Shown: positions 1-8,522 of the stretch, piece after piece
Layout: every line of letters starts with the position of its first letter
Position numbering within the stretch: position 1 is the stretch's first letter
Source of the DNA: Phytopseudomonas straminea
Lineage (GTDB): Bacteria; Pseudomonadota; Gammaproteobacteria; Pseudomonadales; Pseudomonadaceae
Length of the DNA stretch: 64,000 nucleotides
Assembly: GCF_900112645.1 (NCBI RefSeq)
Contig: NZ_FOMO01000001.1
Coordinates: forward strand, 744,001-808,000
Direction: 5' to 3'
The notes under the pieces: generated by a model
What the model was told of the DNA's origin: nothing
Database searches by the model: none
The model's input: the letters and a program-made list of their open reading frames with translations, nothing else
Made by a program: the position numbers and the translations under genes

Positions 1-1
1 G

Positions 2-514
2 ATCCCCGTGCGCGAAGCGCTCAAACGCCTGGAGGCTGAGGGGCTGGTGGTGTTCCAGCGCAACAAGGGCGCGGTGGTCACGCGCATCTCCGAGCCGGAC
101 CTGGCGCAGATGTTCGAGGTGCGCATCCTGCTCGAAGACAAGGTGCTGCGCCTGGCGATTCCCAATATGAACGAAGCCACCTTTGCCCGTGCCGAGCGCA
201 TCTGCGAGGAGTTCATCGGCGAAGACGATGTCGGCCGCTGGGCCGAGCTCAACTGGGAGCTGCATGCCTGCCTGTACGAGCCGGCACAGCGGCCATTTCT
301 GGTCAGCTTGATCCGCTCCATCCACGACAAACTGGAACGCTACCTGCGCATGCAGATGAGCCTGTCCGAGGGCAAGGATCTCGCCGATCACGAGCACCGC
401 GAAATCCTCGCAGCCTGCCGCGCCCGTGACATCGAGCGCGCCGCCACGTTACTCGAAGAGCACATCACGGGGGTCTGCCGCAGCCTGTTCGAGCAGTTGC
501 CTGGGCATCGCTGA
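2..514 (+). CDS. GntR-family transcriptional regulator, FCD type (5' truncated by window edge)
   Basis: The reading frame is already open at the window edge. It begins inside the winged-helix motif (IPVREALKRLEAEGL), so the start codon and most of the DNA-binding domain lie outside the window. The wing (NKGAVVTRIS) is followed by an all-helical FCD domain with the metal-site-type histidines in NWELHACLYE and DHEHREILAA. Such proteins are repressors that respond to small carboxylates or amino acids. It lies just upstream of the two cell-wall genes and about 2.8 kb before the DUF1185 operon, so it could regulate that operon or a system to the left of the window. Its ligand is unknown. Confidence 0.9.
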   Translation: MPVREALKRLEAEGLVVFQRNKGAVVTRISEPDLAQMFEVRILLEDKVLRLAIPNMNEATFARAERICEEFIGEDDVGRWAELNWELHACLYEPAQRPFLVSLIRSIHDKLERYLRMQMSLSEGKDLADHEHREILAACRARDIERAATLLEEHITGVCRSLFEQLPGHR

Positions 515-546
515 ATCCAAGAAAAAAGCTACCGCTGCGCGATCCT

Positions 547-590
547 GGTAGGAACGGCCATGCGCGCGACAACCACAGGTATGGCCTTAT
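547..590. repeat. Degenerate REP-like palindrome
   Basis: It contains GGCCATGCGCGCGA followed by ATGGCC, the same heart sequence as the better preserved copies at 8352, 22376, 43827 and 47664. It sits between two convergent genes, where it could help terminate transcription. Confidence 0.4.
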
Positions 591-625
591 CTCACAGGGG
601 AAACACCAAAGCGGACTCATCCACC

Positions 626-2239
626 CTAGATGCGGTTCGACGCCTCCAGCGCTTTCAGCAAACGAGCGTCATGACCGTAGATATCGGGGCGGAACTGTAC
701 CTGGCCGTCCGCGCCAACCTGCGCCGTCCAGTACGCCATCAAGATCGGTACCGGCTGCGGCAAGTCGGCGCGTAAGGTGCTCCCGCTTTCCCATTGCTTG
801 ACGATACGTGCGCGCTCGCCTGGGCTGGCGCCAGCAAGCAGTTGGTCGACCAGTTCGGTGACACGCTCGATGCGCACGCAGCCCGAGCTGAACAGCCGTG
901 GCAGGTTGTCGAACAGGCGCTGGCTCGGCGTATCGTGCAGGTACACCGAGAACGGATTGGGGAAGCGGATCGCCACCTTGCCCAGCGGGCTGTGCGCACC
1001 CGCCGACTGGCGCACCATCACCCGCCCGGGGCGCTCCCAGTCTACGCCGCGCGGGTCTACCGGATTGCCTTCGTAGTCGATCACCTGCATGTGGTTGGCG
1101 GCCAGGTAGCCGGCAGCGTCACGGCGTAGCTCGGGCAGCTTGTCTTCCTTCAGGATGGTCGGCGGAATGGTCCAGGTCGGGTTGAGCGTCAGGTGGGTGA
1201 TGCGCGAGCGCAGCAGCGGTGTCGGCCGGGCCGGGCGACCGACCTGGGTGCGCGCCTGCCAGGTGACGGCGTGGTCACGCAGGAACATCACCTCGGCGCC
1301 CGCCACGTCGATCAGCACGCTGGTCGGCTCGATTTCGTGGGACAGCCAGCGCAGGCGCTCCAGATTGATGCGGATCTGATCCATGCGCTCGCTGGCGGAA
1401 CGGTTCAACTCGGCCAGTGTGCCGGGGCCGACCACGCCGTCGGGCTTGAGCAGGTGGTTGCGCTGGAAGGCCTTGACCGCCTCGACCAGCGCCGTGGAAT
1501 ACACCGAGGTTTCCTCGGCGACCAGCGCCGGCGCGCCTTGGGACAGATCACCGTGCAGCTGCAGCCGTTGCTCCAGCAAAGGCACCCGGCCATCAACGGC
1601 GCCGGGCTTGAGCAGCGAGCCGCCAGGAATCGCCAGCCACTGTGGCAATTCCTGGCGGCGCAGTTCGGCGTAGCGCTGGCGCAGCTGCTGATAAGGACCG
1701 AAATCAGGCCGTGCCTGAGCGAAGGCCTGCGCCGGGTCGGCCAGCCCCGCCTGGGCGATGGCCAGCAGCGGCGCCTGGCTCTGCTGCACCGCCATGCTCT
1801 CGGGCTCCCACAGCGGCTCGACCTTGGCCTGCTCGAGGCGCCCGTAGGACAGATCCCGCAGGGCCTGCAGATAAGCGGTGGTGGCGAGCACGTCGACACA
1901 GGCCGAAAGGCGCGGCGAAGGGTCATCGACTGCCGCCAGTTGGCGCAGTGGTTCCAGGTGATAGGCGCGCGGCTCCAGACCATCGTCAGCCAATGACTCC
2001 AGCTGAGCGAACAACACCGGCAGGTTTTCCTTGTTCCACGCCGCTTGTGCGCCGCGCAGCAGATAGAACGGCTCCAGCCACTCACGATCCTTGGCAGACA
2101 GCTCTAGCACGGGCGTTACGCAGCTCAGCGCGGGCTCGGCGAACTGCTCCTGCAGCGGGCTGGATGGCGGGGTATCGGCCAGCGCCAAGGGTGCCACCAG
2201 GGCCAAGGCCCAGGCAGCTGATACAGAAGGAGAAAACAA
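626..2239 (-). CDS. L,D-transpeptidase (YcbB/LdtD-like) with peptidoglycan-binding domain
   Basis: A murein L,D-transpeptidase that would make 3-3 cross-links in the periplasm. From the N-terminus it has a hydrophobic export segment ending near LALA, a long helical scaffold, a PG_binding_1 domain (VEAVKAFQRNHLLKPDGVVG) and a C-terminal YkuD domain. The catalytic motif HDTPSQRLFD...SSGCVRIE has its cysteine at about residue 454 of 537. The start chosen is a TTG with GGAG 7 nt upstream. Upstream in-frame starts, up to the ATG at 2365, would add an arginine-rich leader and have no good ribosome site, but they cannot be excluded because the chosen start leaves a signal peptide with no basic residue. 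It is divergent from another L,D-transpeptidase gene. Confidence 0.9.
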   Translation of the reverse strand: MFSPSVSAAWALALVAPLALADTPPSSPLQEQFAEPALSCVTPVLELSAKDREWLEPFYLLRGAQAAWNKENLPVLFAQLESLADDGLEPRAYHLEPLRQLAAVDDPSPRLSACVDVLATTAYLQALRDLSYGRLEQAKVEPLWEPESMAVQQSQAPLLAIAQAGLADPAQAFAQARPDFGPYQQLRQRYAELRRQELPQWLAIPGGSLLKPGAVDGRVPLLEQRLQLHGDLSQGAPALVAEETSVYSTALVEAVKAFQRNHLLKPDGVVGPGTLAELNRSASERMDQIRINLERLRWLSHEIEPTSVLIDVAGAEVMFLRDHAVTWQARTQVGRPARPTPLLRSRITHLTLNPTWTIPPTILKEDKLPELRRDAAGYLAANHMQVIDYEGNPVDPRGVDWERPGRVMVRQSAGAHSPLGKVAIRFPNPFSVYLHDTPSQRLFDNLPRLFSSGCVRIERVTELVDQLLAGASPGERARIVKQWESGSTLRADLPQPVPILMAYWTAQVGADGQVQFRPDIYGHDARLLKALEASNRI

Positions 2240-2391
2240 GGCGCCGCTCCAATTTACGACAGAGTGAATGACAGCCCGTCGGAATCGCCCGCGGGACAAG
2301 GGAACTCGGCTGCTAGAATTCCGAGCTTTGTTGTGCCCGTATCGCCTGGCGAAGGCGCGCCCCATCGAAGGCCAAAGCTCAGAGACTTGAA

Positions 2392-3105
2392 ATGATGACC
2401 ACGATTCAGCGCATTTGCTTAGCTTTTATTTGCCTGGCGTTGCCGGTTCCGTCCGTAATAGCCGCCACTCTGGCGCCGGATCCGCTGCTCGAAGGCTTGT
2501 CTGCACAGGCGCCAGCGCTCGATCGCCAGGTGCTCAATCACGCCCTCGACGCGATGCGCTGCGCCATCAACAATGGTGCCGTACCTGCCCAGCGCCTGGC
2601 CGTGATCGACTTCTCCAAACCCTCCAGTGATCGCCGCCTGTGGATCTTCGACCTGACCAAGAAGCGCCTGCTGCTGCACGACCTGGTCGCCCATGGCCAG
2701 CAATCCGGCGACAACTTCGCCACGCGCTTCTCCAACCGCGAAGGCAGCCATCAATCGAGCATCGGCCTGTTTCGTACCAGTGAAAGCTACACCGGCAAAC
2801 ACGGCTATTCGCTGCGCATGGATGGCCTGGAGCCCGGTTTCAACGACCTGGCACGCCAGCGCGCCATCGTCATCCACCCCGCCGACTACGTGAACCCGGC
2901 CTGGATCAAGACCCAAGGCCGCATCGGCCGCAGCCAAGGCTGCCCGGCGGTACGCCCGGAAGTTGCACGCATGGTGGTGGACAGCCTCAAGGGTGGCCAA
3001 TTCATGTTTTCGTACTATCCCGACAAGCGCTGGCTGAAGGGCTCGGCGTTCATCAATTGCAAGCCGGCCTTGGTCGCGGGCATCCTCGGCGCCAGGGAAG
3101 GCTGA
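2392..3105 (+). CDS. Secreted murein L,D-transpeptidase catalytic domain protein (YkuD_2 family)
   Basis: A protein of 237 residues with an N-terminal signal peptide (MMTTIQRICLAFICLALPVPS, cut near IAA). It belongs to the YkuD_2 family: LWIFDLTKKRLLLHDLVAHG, GLFRTSESYTGKHGYSLRMDG, an AIVIHPADYV histidine segment and the SQGCPAV motif with the nucleophilic cysteine near residue 184. These proteins are thought to act on peptidoglycan peptides, but most are uncharacterised. ATG codons at 2392 and 2395 are adjacent and either may start translation. The pairing with the divergent YcbB-like gene suggests a shared cell-wall role. Confidence 0.88.
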   Translation: MMTTIQRICLAFICLALPVPSVIAATLAPDPLLEGLSAQAPALDRQVLNHALDAMRCAINNGAVPAQRLAVIDFSKPSSDRRLWIFDLTKKRLLLHDLVAHGQQSGDNFATRFSNREGSHQSSIGLFRTSESYTGKHGYSLRMDGLEPGFNDLARQRAIVIHPADYVNPAWIKTQGRIGRSQGCPAVRPEVARMVVDSLKGGQFMFSYYPDKRWLKGSAFINCKPALVAGILGAREG

Positions 3106-3277
3106 GCCTTTCACCGCGCCTTTTCGGCGATCGCACCTCGATAGCGCGCTGAATTCCGGCAGCGCCACCGCCTCTATTGCGGCGACTCCAAACCACCTTT
3201 TCAGCCCCATTGGCGCGCTCTACGACTACGGCCAAGGCACCGTCACGCCTGGGATTCGGCAATGCTTGCATATTGTG

Positions 3278-3297
3278 TATTCTGGTATACCATAATA
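3278..3297. promoter_or_regulatory. Operator site 1, 20-bp palindrome with core TGGTATACCA
   Basis: TATTCTGGTATACCATAATA is palindromic except for one base pair. The core fits the FadR/FCD GntR consensus TNGTNNACNA. CATAAT at its right end resembles a -10 hexamer, so binding would block RNA polymerase. It lies 29 bp before the ATG of the DUF1185 gene. Matching sites occur at 17029, 18236 and 23721. Confidence 0.8.
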
Positions 3298-3325
3298 CCC
3301 AACACCAACCAGCCGAGGAGCTGCC

Positions 3326-3916
3326 ATGAGTTTCGAGATTCGCAAGATCGTCAGCTACACAGAGGAAACCCTGATCGAAGGTGGCAAGGCGACCGACAAG
3401 CCGGTCACCATGGTCGGCCTGGCCGTCGTGATCAAGAACCCGTGGGTTGGCAATGGCTTCGTCGAAGACCTCAAGCCGCAGATCAAGGCCAACTGCTCCG
3501 CCCTCGGTGAACTGATGGTCGCGCGCCTGACCGCTGCCATCGGCGGCGCTGACAAGATCGAAGCCTACGGCAAGGCCGCCGTGGTCGGCGCCGACGGTGA
3601 AATCGAACACGCCTCCGCCGTCATCCACACCCTGCGTTTCGGCAACCACTACCGCGAGGCGGTGAAGGCCAAGAGCTACCTGTCGTTCACCAACAAGCGT
3701 GGCGGCCCGGGTACCTCGATCCAGATTCCGATGATGCACAAGGACGACGAAGGCCTGCGCTCGCACTACATCACCCTGGAAATGCAGATCGAAGACGCCC
3801 CGCGCGCCGACGAGATCGTCGTGGTGCTGGGTGCCGCCGACGGTGGTCGCCTGCACCCGCGCATCGGCAACCGTTATATCGATCTGGAAGAACTGGCGGC
3901 CGAGAAGGCGCAGTAA
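3326..3916 (+). CDS. Amino acid synthesis family protein (DUF1185/AA_synth)
   Basis: A protein of 196 residues matching PF06684 along its length (RKIVSYTEETLIEGGK, VVIKNPWVGNGF, AYGKAAVVGADGEIEHASA, FTNKRGGPGTSIQIPMMHK). Family members have a chorismate-mutase-like fold, and the label 'amino acid synthesis' came from genome context; no reaction is known to me. It is the first gene of an operon that continues with an alpha/beta hydrolase 13 bp downstream, an aldehyde dehydrogenase and a flavin reductase. It is preceded by GAGGAG and by operator site 1. A role in processing a ring-cleavage intermediate is a guess from this context. Confidence 0.88.
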   Translation: MSFEIRKIVSYTEETLIEGGKATDKPVTMVGLAVVIKNPWVGNGFVEDLKPQIKANCSALGELMVARLTAAIGGADKIEAYGKAAVVGADGEIEHASAVIHTLRFGNHYREAVKAKSYLSFTNKRGGPGTSIQIPMMHKDDEGLRSHYITLEMQIEDAPRADEIVVVLGAADGGRLHPRIGNRYIDLEELAAEKAQ

Positions 3917-3929
3917 TCGGGAGCAGGCC

Positions 3930-4763
3930 ATGATTCGGCAACTCGCTGAACGTACCCCCGCCGGCACCAGTTACCGGGTGATCGGCCAGGGCCAACCCGT
4001 GGTATTGATCCACGGTGTGGGCCTGAACAAAGACATGTGGGGCGGCCAGGTCGTCGGCCTGGCCCAGCATTTCCAGGTCATCGTCTACGACATGCTCGGC
4101 CACGGCGACAGCCCGCGCCCCGCGGTAGACACCGACCTGGCCGGTTACGCCGACCAGTTGCGTGAATTGCTCGACCACCTCGGCCTGCCGCAGGCCATGG
4201 TGATCGGCTTCTCCATGGGCGGCTTGGTAGCCCGCGCCTTCGCGCTGCACTACCCGCAGCGCATCGGCGCCCTGGTGGTGCTCAACAGCGTGTTCAACCG
4301 CAGCCCAGAGCAGCGCGCCGGCGTCATCGCGCGCACCGCCCAGGCTGCCGAACATGGCCCGGACGCCAACGCCGAAGCGGCGCTGTCGCGCTGGTTCAGC
4401 CGTGAGTACCAGGCCGCCAACCCGGCGCAGATCGCCGCCATTCGCCAGACCCTGGCCGGCAACGACGCCCAGGGTTACCTGACCACCTATACGCTGTTCG
4501 CCACCCAGGACATGTACCGCGCCGACGACCTGGCCGAAATCCAGGTGCCGACGCTGATCGCCACCGGCGAGCTCGACCCGGGCTCCACGCCGCAGATGGC
4601 CGAACAGCTGGCGCAGTGCATTCCCGGCGCGCGCGCCGTGGTGCTGGCCGAGCAACGGCATATGATGCCGGTGGAATCGCCGCGCCTGGTCAACCAGATG
4701 CTGCTGGAATTCCTGGAAGAGGCCTGCCAGCTGCAAGACACCGCCAAGGGGATCGTCGCATGA
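3930..4763 (+). CDS. Alpha/beta hydrolase, possible (acylamino)methylene-succinate hydrolase
   Basis: A protein of 277 residues with a full alpha/beta-hydrolase triad: oxyanion segment LIHGVGLN near residue 27, nucleophile Ser95 in GFSMGG, Asp216 in GELDPGS and His244 in QRHMMP. It is translationally coupled to the next gene by an ATGA overlap. Hydrolases of this fold that sit beside succinate-semialdehyde dehydrogenase cleave (formamido- or acetamido)methylene-succinates in trigonelline and vitamin B6 breakdown, releasing succinate semialdehyde. The same job is inferred here from context. A RutD-like role or a lactone/ester hydrolase is an alternative. Confidence 0.88.
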   Translation: MIRQLAERTPAGTSYRVIGQGQPVVLIHGVGLNKDMWGGQVVGLAQHFQVIVYDMLGHGDSPRPAVDTDLAGYADQLRELLDHLGLPQAMVIGFSMGGLVARAFALHYPQRIGALVVLNSVFNRSPEQRAGVIARTAQAAEHGPDANAEAALSRWFSREYQAANPAQIAAIRQTLAGNDAQGYLTTYTLFATQDMYRADDLAEIQVPTLIATGELDPGSTPQMAEQLAQCIPGARAVVLAEQRHMMPVESPRLVNQMLLEFLEEACQLQDTAKGIVA

Positions 4764-6241
4764 CACTCGCACGCTATCAGATGTGCATTGACGGCCAGTG
4801 GGTCGACGCGCAATCGGGCAAGACCTTCGAGAGCTTCGACCCGGCCCGCGCCCAGGCCTGGGCCGTGCTGCCCGACGCCGCCGGCGAAGACGTCGAGCGC
4901 GCCGTGCAGGCCGCCCAGGCAGCCTTCGAGAACCCGGCCTGGCGTGGCCTCAGTGCCACCGCCCGGGGCAAGCTGCTGCGCCGCCTCGGTGACCTGATCG
5001 CCGAAAACAAGGAAGCCCTGGCCCAGTTGGAAAGCCGCGACAACGGCAAGCTGATTCGCGAAACCCGCGGCCAGGTCGGCTACCTGCCGGAGTTCTTCCA
5101 CTACACCGCGGGCCTGGCCGACAAGCTCGAAGGCGGCACCCTGCCCCTCGACAAGCCGGACATGTTCGCCTACACCACCCACGAACCGATTGGCGTGGTG
5201 GCTGGGATCATCCCCTGGAATAGCCCGCTGTACCTGACCGCGATCAAGCTCGCCCCGGCCCTGGCCGCCGGCAACACCATCGTGCTCAAGCCCTCGGAAC
5301 ACGCCTCGGCGACCATTCTCGAACTGGCCCGCCTGGCCCTCGAAGCCGGCTTCCCAGCCGGGGTGGTCAACGTGGTCACCGGCTACGGGCCAACCACCGG
5401 CGCGGCGCTGACCAGCCACCCGCTGGTGCGCAAGATCGCCTTCACCGGCGGCGCTGCCACTGCCCGCCATGTGGTGCGCGCCAGTGCCGAGAACTTCGCC
5501 AAGCTGTCGCTGGAGCTGGGTGGCAAATCGCCGAACATCATCTTCGCCGATGCCGACCTGGACAGCGCCATCAACGGCGTGGTCGCCGGCATCTACGCCG
5601 CCTCCGGGCAGAGCTGCGTGGCCGGCTCGCGCCTGCTGGTGCAGGACAGCATCTACGACGAATTCGTCGAGCGCCTGGTCGAGCGTGCCAAGCGCATCCG
5701 CATCGGCAACCCGCAGGACGACGCCAGCGAAATGGGCCCCATGGCCACCGCCCAGCAACTGGCGGTAGTCGAAGGCCTGGTCGCCACAGCCGTGGCCGAA
5801 GGTGCGAAACTGCGCCTGGGTGGCAAACGTCCGCAGGTCGACGGCGAAGGCTGGTACTACGAGCCGACCCTGTTCGAATGCGACAGCCACTCGATGACCA
5901 TCATGCAGGAAGAGGTCTTCGGCCCGGTCGCCTCGGTGATTCGTTTCAAGGACGAAGCCGACGCCCTGGCCATGGCCAACGACTCGCAGTTCGGCCTCGC
6001 CGCCGGCATCTGGACCCGCGACCTGGGTCGCGCCCACCGCATGGCCAAAGGCGTGCGCTCGGGCATCATCTGGGTCAACACCTACCGCGCCGTGTCGGCC
6101 ATGGCACCGATCGGCGGTTTCAAGAACAGCGGCTACGGCCGTGAAAGCGGCATCGATTCGGTGCTGGCCTACACCGAGCTGAAAACGGTGTGGATCAACC
6201 TGTCGCAAGCGCCGATGCCCGACCCGTTCGTGATGCGCTGA
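4760..6241 (+). CDS. NAD(P)-dependent aldehyde dehydrogenase
   Basis: A protein of 493 residues with all ALDH landmarks: the IPWNSPLY cofactor loop near 151, KPSE near 177, catalytic Glu252 in LELGGKSPN and Cys286 in SGQSCVAGS, and EEVFGPV near the C-terminal third. The start codon overlaps the stop of the hydrolase gene (ATGA). In the trigonelline pathway an ALDH of this type oxidises the cyclic hemiacetal or aldehyde formed by ring opening. I infer the corresponding oxidation step here, before the hydrolase and the second ALDH. The true aldehyde is unknown. Confidence 0.92.
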   Translation: MTLARYQMCIDGQWVDAQSGKTFESFDPARAQAWAVLPDAAGEDVERAVQAAQAAFENPAWRGLSATARGKLLRRLGDLIAENKEALAQLESRDNGKLIRETRGQVGYLPEFFHYTAGLADKLEGGTLPLDKPDMFAYTTHEPIGVVAGIIPWNSPLYLTAIKLAPALAAGNTIVLKPSEHASATILELARLALEAGFPAGVVNVVTGYGPTTGAALTSHPLVRKIAFTGGAATARHVVRASAENFAKLSLELGGKSPNIIFADADLDSAINGVVAGIYAASGQSCVAGSRLLVQDSIYDEFVERLVERAKRIRIGNPQDDASEMGPMATAQQLAVVEGLVATAVAEGAKLRLGGKRPQVDGEGWYYEPTLFECDSHSMTIMQEEVFGPVASVIRFKDEADALAMANDSQFGLAAGIWTRDLGRAHRMAKGVRSGIIWVNTYRAVSAMAPIGGFKNSGYGRESGIDSVLAYTELKTVWINLSQAPMPDPFVMR

Positions 6242-6261
6242 GCGCATCGAGGAAAAGCAAA

Positions 6262-6747
6262 ATGATCGAACCCGGACTGTACAAATCCGTCATGGCCGCC
6301 TTCCCCTCCGGCGTGACCATCGTCACTACCCAGGGGCCCGATGGCGGCATCGTCGGCATCACTGCCAGCGCCTTCAGTGCGCTGTCCATCGACCCGGCGC
6401 TGGTGCTGTTCTGCCCCAACTACGCCTCGGACTCCTATCCGGTGCTGCGCGACAGCAAGCGCTTCGCCATCCACCTACTGTCCGCCGAGCAGCAGAAGGA
6501 AGCCTACGCTTTCGCCGGCAAGGGCAAGGACAAGGCCGCCGGTATCGAGTGGACGCTCAGCGAGCTGGGCAACCCGCTGCTGAACAACGCCGCGGCGATC
6601 ATCGAGTGCGAACTGTGGCGCGAGTATGACGGTGGCGACCACGCGATCATGGTCGGCGCGGTGAAGAACCTGATCCTGCCCGAGAACGCCCCGGTGCCGA
6701 TGATCTACCACCGCGGCAAGCTCGGCGCCCTGCCGGCATTTGCCTGA
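6262..6747 (+). CDS. Flavin reductase family protein (reductase partner of a two-component monooxygenase)
   Basis: A protein of 161 residues of the flavin-reductase-like domain family: PSGVTIVTTQG, the FMN-binding GITASAFSALSIDP segment, GDHAIMVGAVKN and a C-terminal YHRGKLG. Such enzymes reduce FMN or FAD with NAD(P)H and hand free reduced flavin to a separate oxygenase. The only candidate oxygenase in the window is the LLM protein at 23827, which carries the same operator upstream. The start is the ATG after GAGGAAAAG. Its position right after an ALDH matches RutF- and TgnA-like gene sets. Confidence 0.9.
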   Translation: MIEPGLYKSVMAAFPSGVTIVTTQGPDGGIVGITASAFSALSIDPALVLFCPNYASDSYPVLRDSKRFAIHLLSAEQQKEAYAFAGKGKDKAAGIEWTLSELGNPLLNNAAAIIECELWREYDGGDHAIMVGAVKNLILPENAPVPMIYHRGKLGALPAFA

Positions 6748-6806
6748 GCGTGCTGACCATCGGCCTGCCCCGGGCTGATGGCCGACACGCTGCACATCCT
6801 TTCTTT

Positions 6807-6843
6807 GGCCATGCTCACTCACCCTCGAGCATGGCCTGTTTTA
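6807..6843 (+). terminator. Rho-independent-type hairpin between the flavin reductase and ALDH genes
   Basis: GGCCATGCTC pairs perfectly with GAGCATGGCC over a 10-nt loop and is followed by TGTTTTA. It ends only about 13 nt before the next ATG, so it should reduce but not abolish read-through into the downstream ALDH gene. Confidence 0.75.
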
Positions 6844-6856
6844 TTCTGGAGCTGCC

Positions 6857-8308
6857 ATGACGCCCGAAGCTTCGCGCCTGTTCCGCCAGCACGCCTACCT
6901 CGACGGCCAGTGGCTGACCGCCGATGAAGGCAGCACCCAAGCCATCTTCAACCCCGCCAATGGCGAAGAGATCGGCCGGGTGCCCGACATGGGCAGCGCC
7001 GAAACCCGCCGCGCCATCGCCGCCGCCAACGCCGCCTGGCCAGCCTGGCGGGCACGCACCGCCAAGGAACGCAGCGCCATCCTCAAGCGCTGGCACGCCC
7101 TGATGCTGGAAAACGCCGACGCGCTGGCCGAGATTCTCACCCTCGAGCAGGGCAAGCCGTTGGCCGAGGCCCGTGGCGAGATTCTCTACGCCGCCAGCTT
7201 CATCGAGTGGTTCGCCGAGGAAGCCAAACGCATCTACGGCGACACCATTCCCAGCCACAAGCCCGATGCGCGCATCGTGGTGACCAAGGAGCCGATTGGC
7301 GTGGTCGCCGCGATCACGCCGTGGAATTTCCCGGCGGCGATGATCACCCGCAAGGTCGGCCCGGCGCTGGCAGCCGGCTGCCCGTGCATCGTCAAGCCGG
7401 CACCGGAAACGCCGTTCTCGGCCCTGGCCCTAGCCGCGCTCGCCGAAGAAGCCGGGCTGCCCGCCGGCCTGCTCAACGTGATCACCGGTGATGCGGTGGC
7501 CATCGGCAACGAGCTGTGCGCCAGCGCCGAGGTGCGCAAGCTGTCGTTCACCGGCTCCACGCCGATCGGCAAGCTGCTCATGCAGCAGTGCGCCAGCACC
7601 CTGAAGAAGGTTTCCCTGGAACTGGGTGGCAACGCGCCGTTCATCGTCTTCGATGACGCCGACCTAGAGCGCGCCGTCGACGGTGCCATGGTCGCCAAAT
7701 ACCGCAATGCCGGGCAGACCTGCGTGTGCGTGAACCGCTTCCTGGTGCAGGACGGCATCCACGATGCCTTCGTGGCTCGCCTGGCCGAGCGCGTGGCCGA
7801 ACTGAAAGTCGCCGATGGCTTTACCGATGGCGCCCAGCAAGGCCCGCTGATCAACGACCGGGCCGTGGACAAGGTCGCCGATCACGTCGCCGATGCCCTG
7901 GGCAAAGGTGCCCGGCTGGTCTGCGGCGGCGAGCGCCACGCCCTCGGCCACGGTTTCTACCAGCCCACCGTGCTGAGCGAGGTGACCACCGAGATGAAGG
8001 TCGCCCGCGACGAAACCTTCGGCCCGCTGGCCGCGGTGTTCCGCTTCAGCGACGAGGCCCAGGCGATCCGCATGGCCAACGACACCGAATTCGGCCTGGC
8101 CGCCTACTGCTACACCCGCGACCTGGGCCGCGCCTGGCGGATGAGCGAGGCGCTGGAATATGGCATGGTCGGCATCAACGAAGGGCTGATCTCCACGGAA
8201 GTGGCGCCCTTCGGCGGCATCAAGTCCTCCGGCCTGGGCCGCGAGGGCTCGCACTACGGCATCGACGATTACCTGGAAATCAAATACACCCTGATGGGTG
8301 GGTTGTGA
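6857..8308 (+). CDS. Succinate-semialdehyde dehydrogenase-like ALDH (GabD type)
   Basis: A protein of 483 residues, the usual GabD length. It has LEQGKPLAEARGEI, ITPWNFPAAMITRK, Glu255 in LELGGNAPF and Cys289 in NAGQTCVCVNR. The GQTCVC-N pattern is typical of succinate and glutarate semialdehyde dehydrogenases. It would oxidise succinate semialdehyde, released by the upstream hydrolase, to succinate for the TCA cycle. A GGAG ribosome site lies just after the hairpin at 6807. Substrate assignment rests on the family signature and the neighbours. Confidence 0.9.
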   Translation: MTPEASRLFRQHAYLDGQWLTADEGSTQAIFNPANGEEIGRVPDMGSAETRRAIAAANAAWPAWRARTAKERSAILKRWHALMLENADALAEILTLEQGKPLAEARGEILYAASFIEWFAEEAKRIYGDTIPSHKPDARIVVTKEPIGVVAAITPWNFPAAMITRKVGPALAAGCPCIVKPAPETPFSALALAALAEEAGLPAGLLNVITGDAVAIGNELCASAEVRKLSFTGSTPIGKLLMQQCASTLKKVSLELGGNAPFIVFDDADLERAVDGAMVAKYRNAGQTCVCVNRFLVQDGIHDAFVARLAERVAELKVADGFTDGAQQGPLINDRAVDKVADHVADALGKGARLVCGGERHALGHGFYQPTVLSEVTTEMKVARDETFGPLAAVFRFSDEAQAIRMANDTEFGLAAYCYTRDLGRAWRMSEALEYGMVGINEGLISTEVAPFGGIKSSGLGREGSHYGIDDYLEIKYTLMGGL

Positions 8309-8351
8309 GGCTGGAGCTGGTTACCTCGTAGGTGACCGTTCGGCATAACAC

Positions 8352-8402
8352 TGTGGGAGCGCGCCATGCGCGCGAAATCACGGGCATGGCCCGTTCCCAC
8401 TA
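8352..8402. repeat. REP palindrome, TGTGGGAGCG family
   Basis: TGTGGGAGCGCGCCATGCGC opens the element and a copy in reverse orientation ending CCGTTCCCACT closes it. It is one of five related copies in the window and lies between the succinate-semialdehyde dehydrogenase gene and the decarboxylase-like gene. Confidence 0.75.
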
Positions 8403-8437
8403 CGGATCGCTGAGCCCCATAGGATGGATCGGGCCGC

Positions 8438-8486
8438 GTAGGATGGGTGAAACCCATCAATAAGCGATGGGTTTCACCCATCCTAC
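8438..8486. repeat. Perfect 21-bp inverted repeat (long hairpin)
   Basis: Arms 8438-8458 (GTAGGATGGGTGAAACC...) and 8466-8486 are exact reverse complements separated by 7 nt. It belongs to the dispersed GTAGGATGGGT palindromes seen in pseudomonads. It would form a very stable hairpin in RNA, 36 nt before the next start codon. Confidence 0.8.
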
Positions 8487-8522
8487 GTCTCCACCGCAAT
8501 CGATCAAAACGGTAGAACCGAC

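Noticed and set aside
4487..6247. Long open frame (586 codons) on the minus strand
   Set aside because: It is antisense to the aldehyde dehydrogenase with intact ALDH motifs. The frame is a product of high-GC codon bias.
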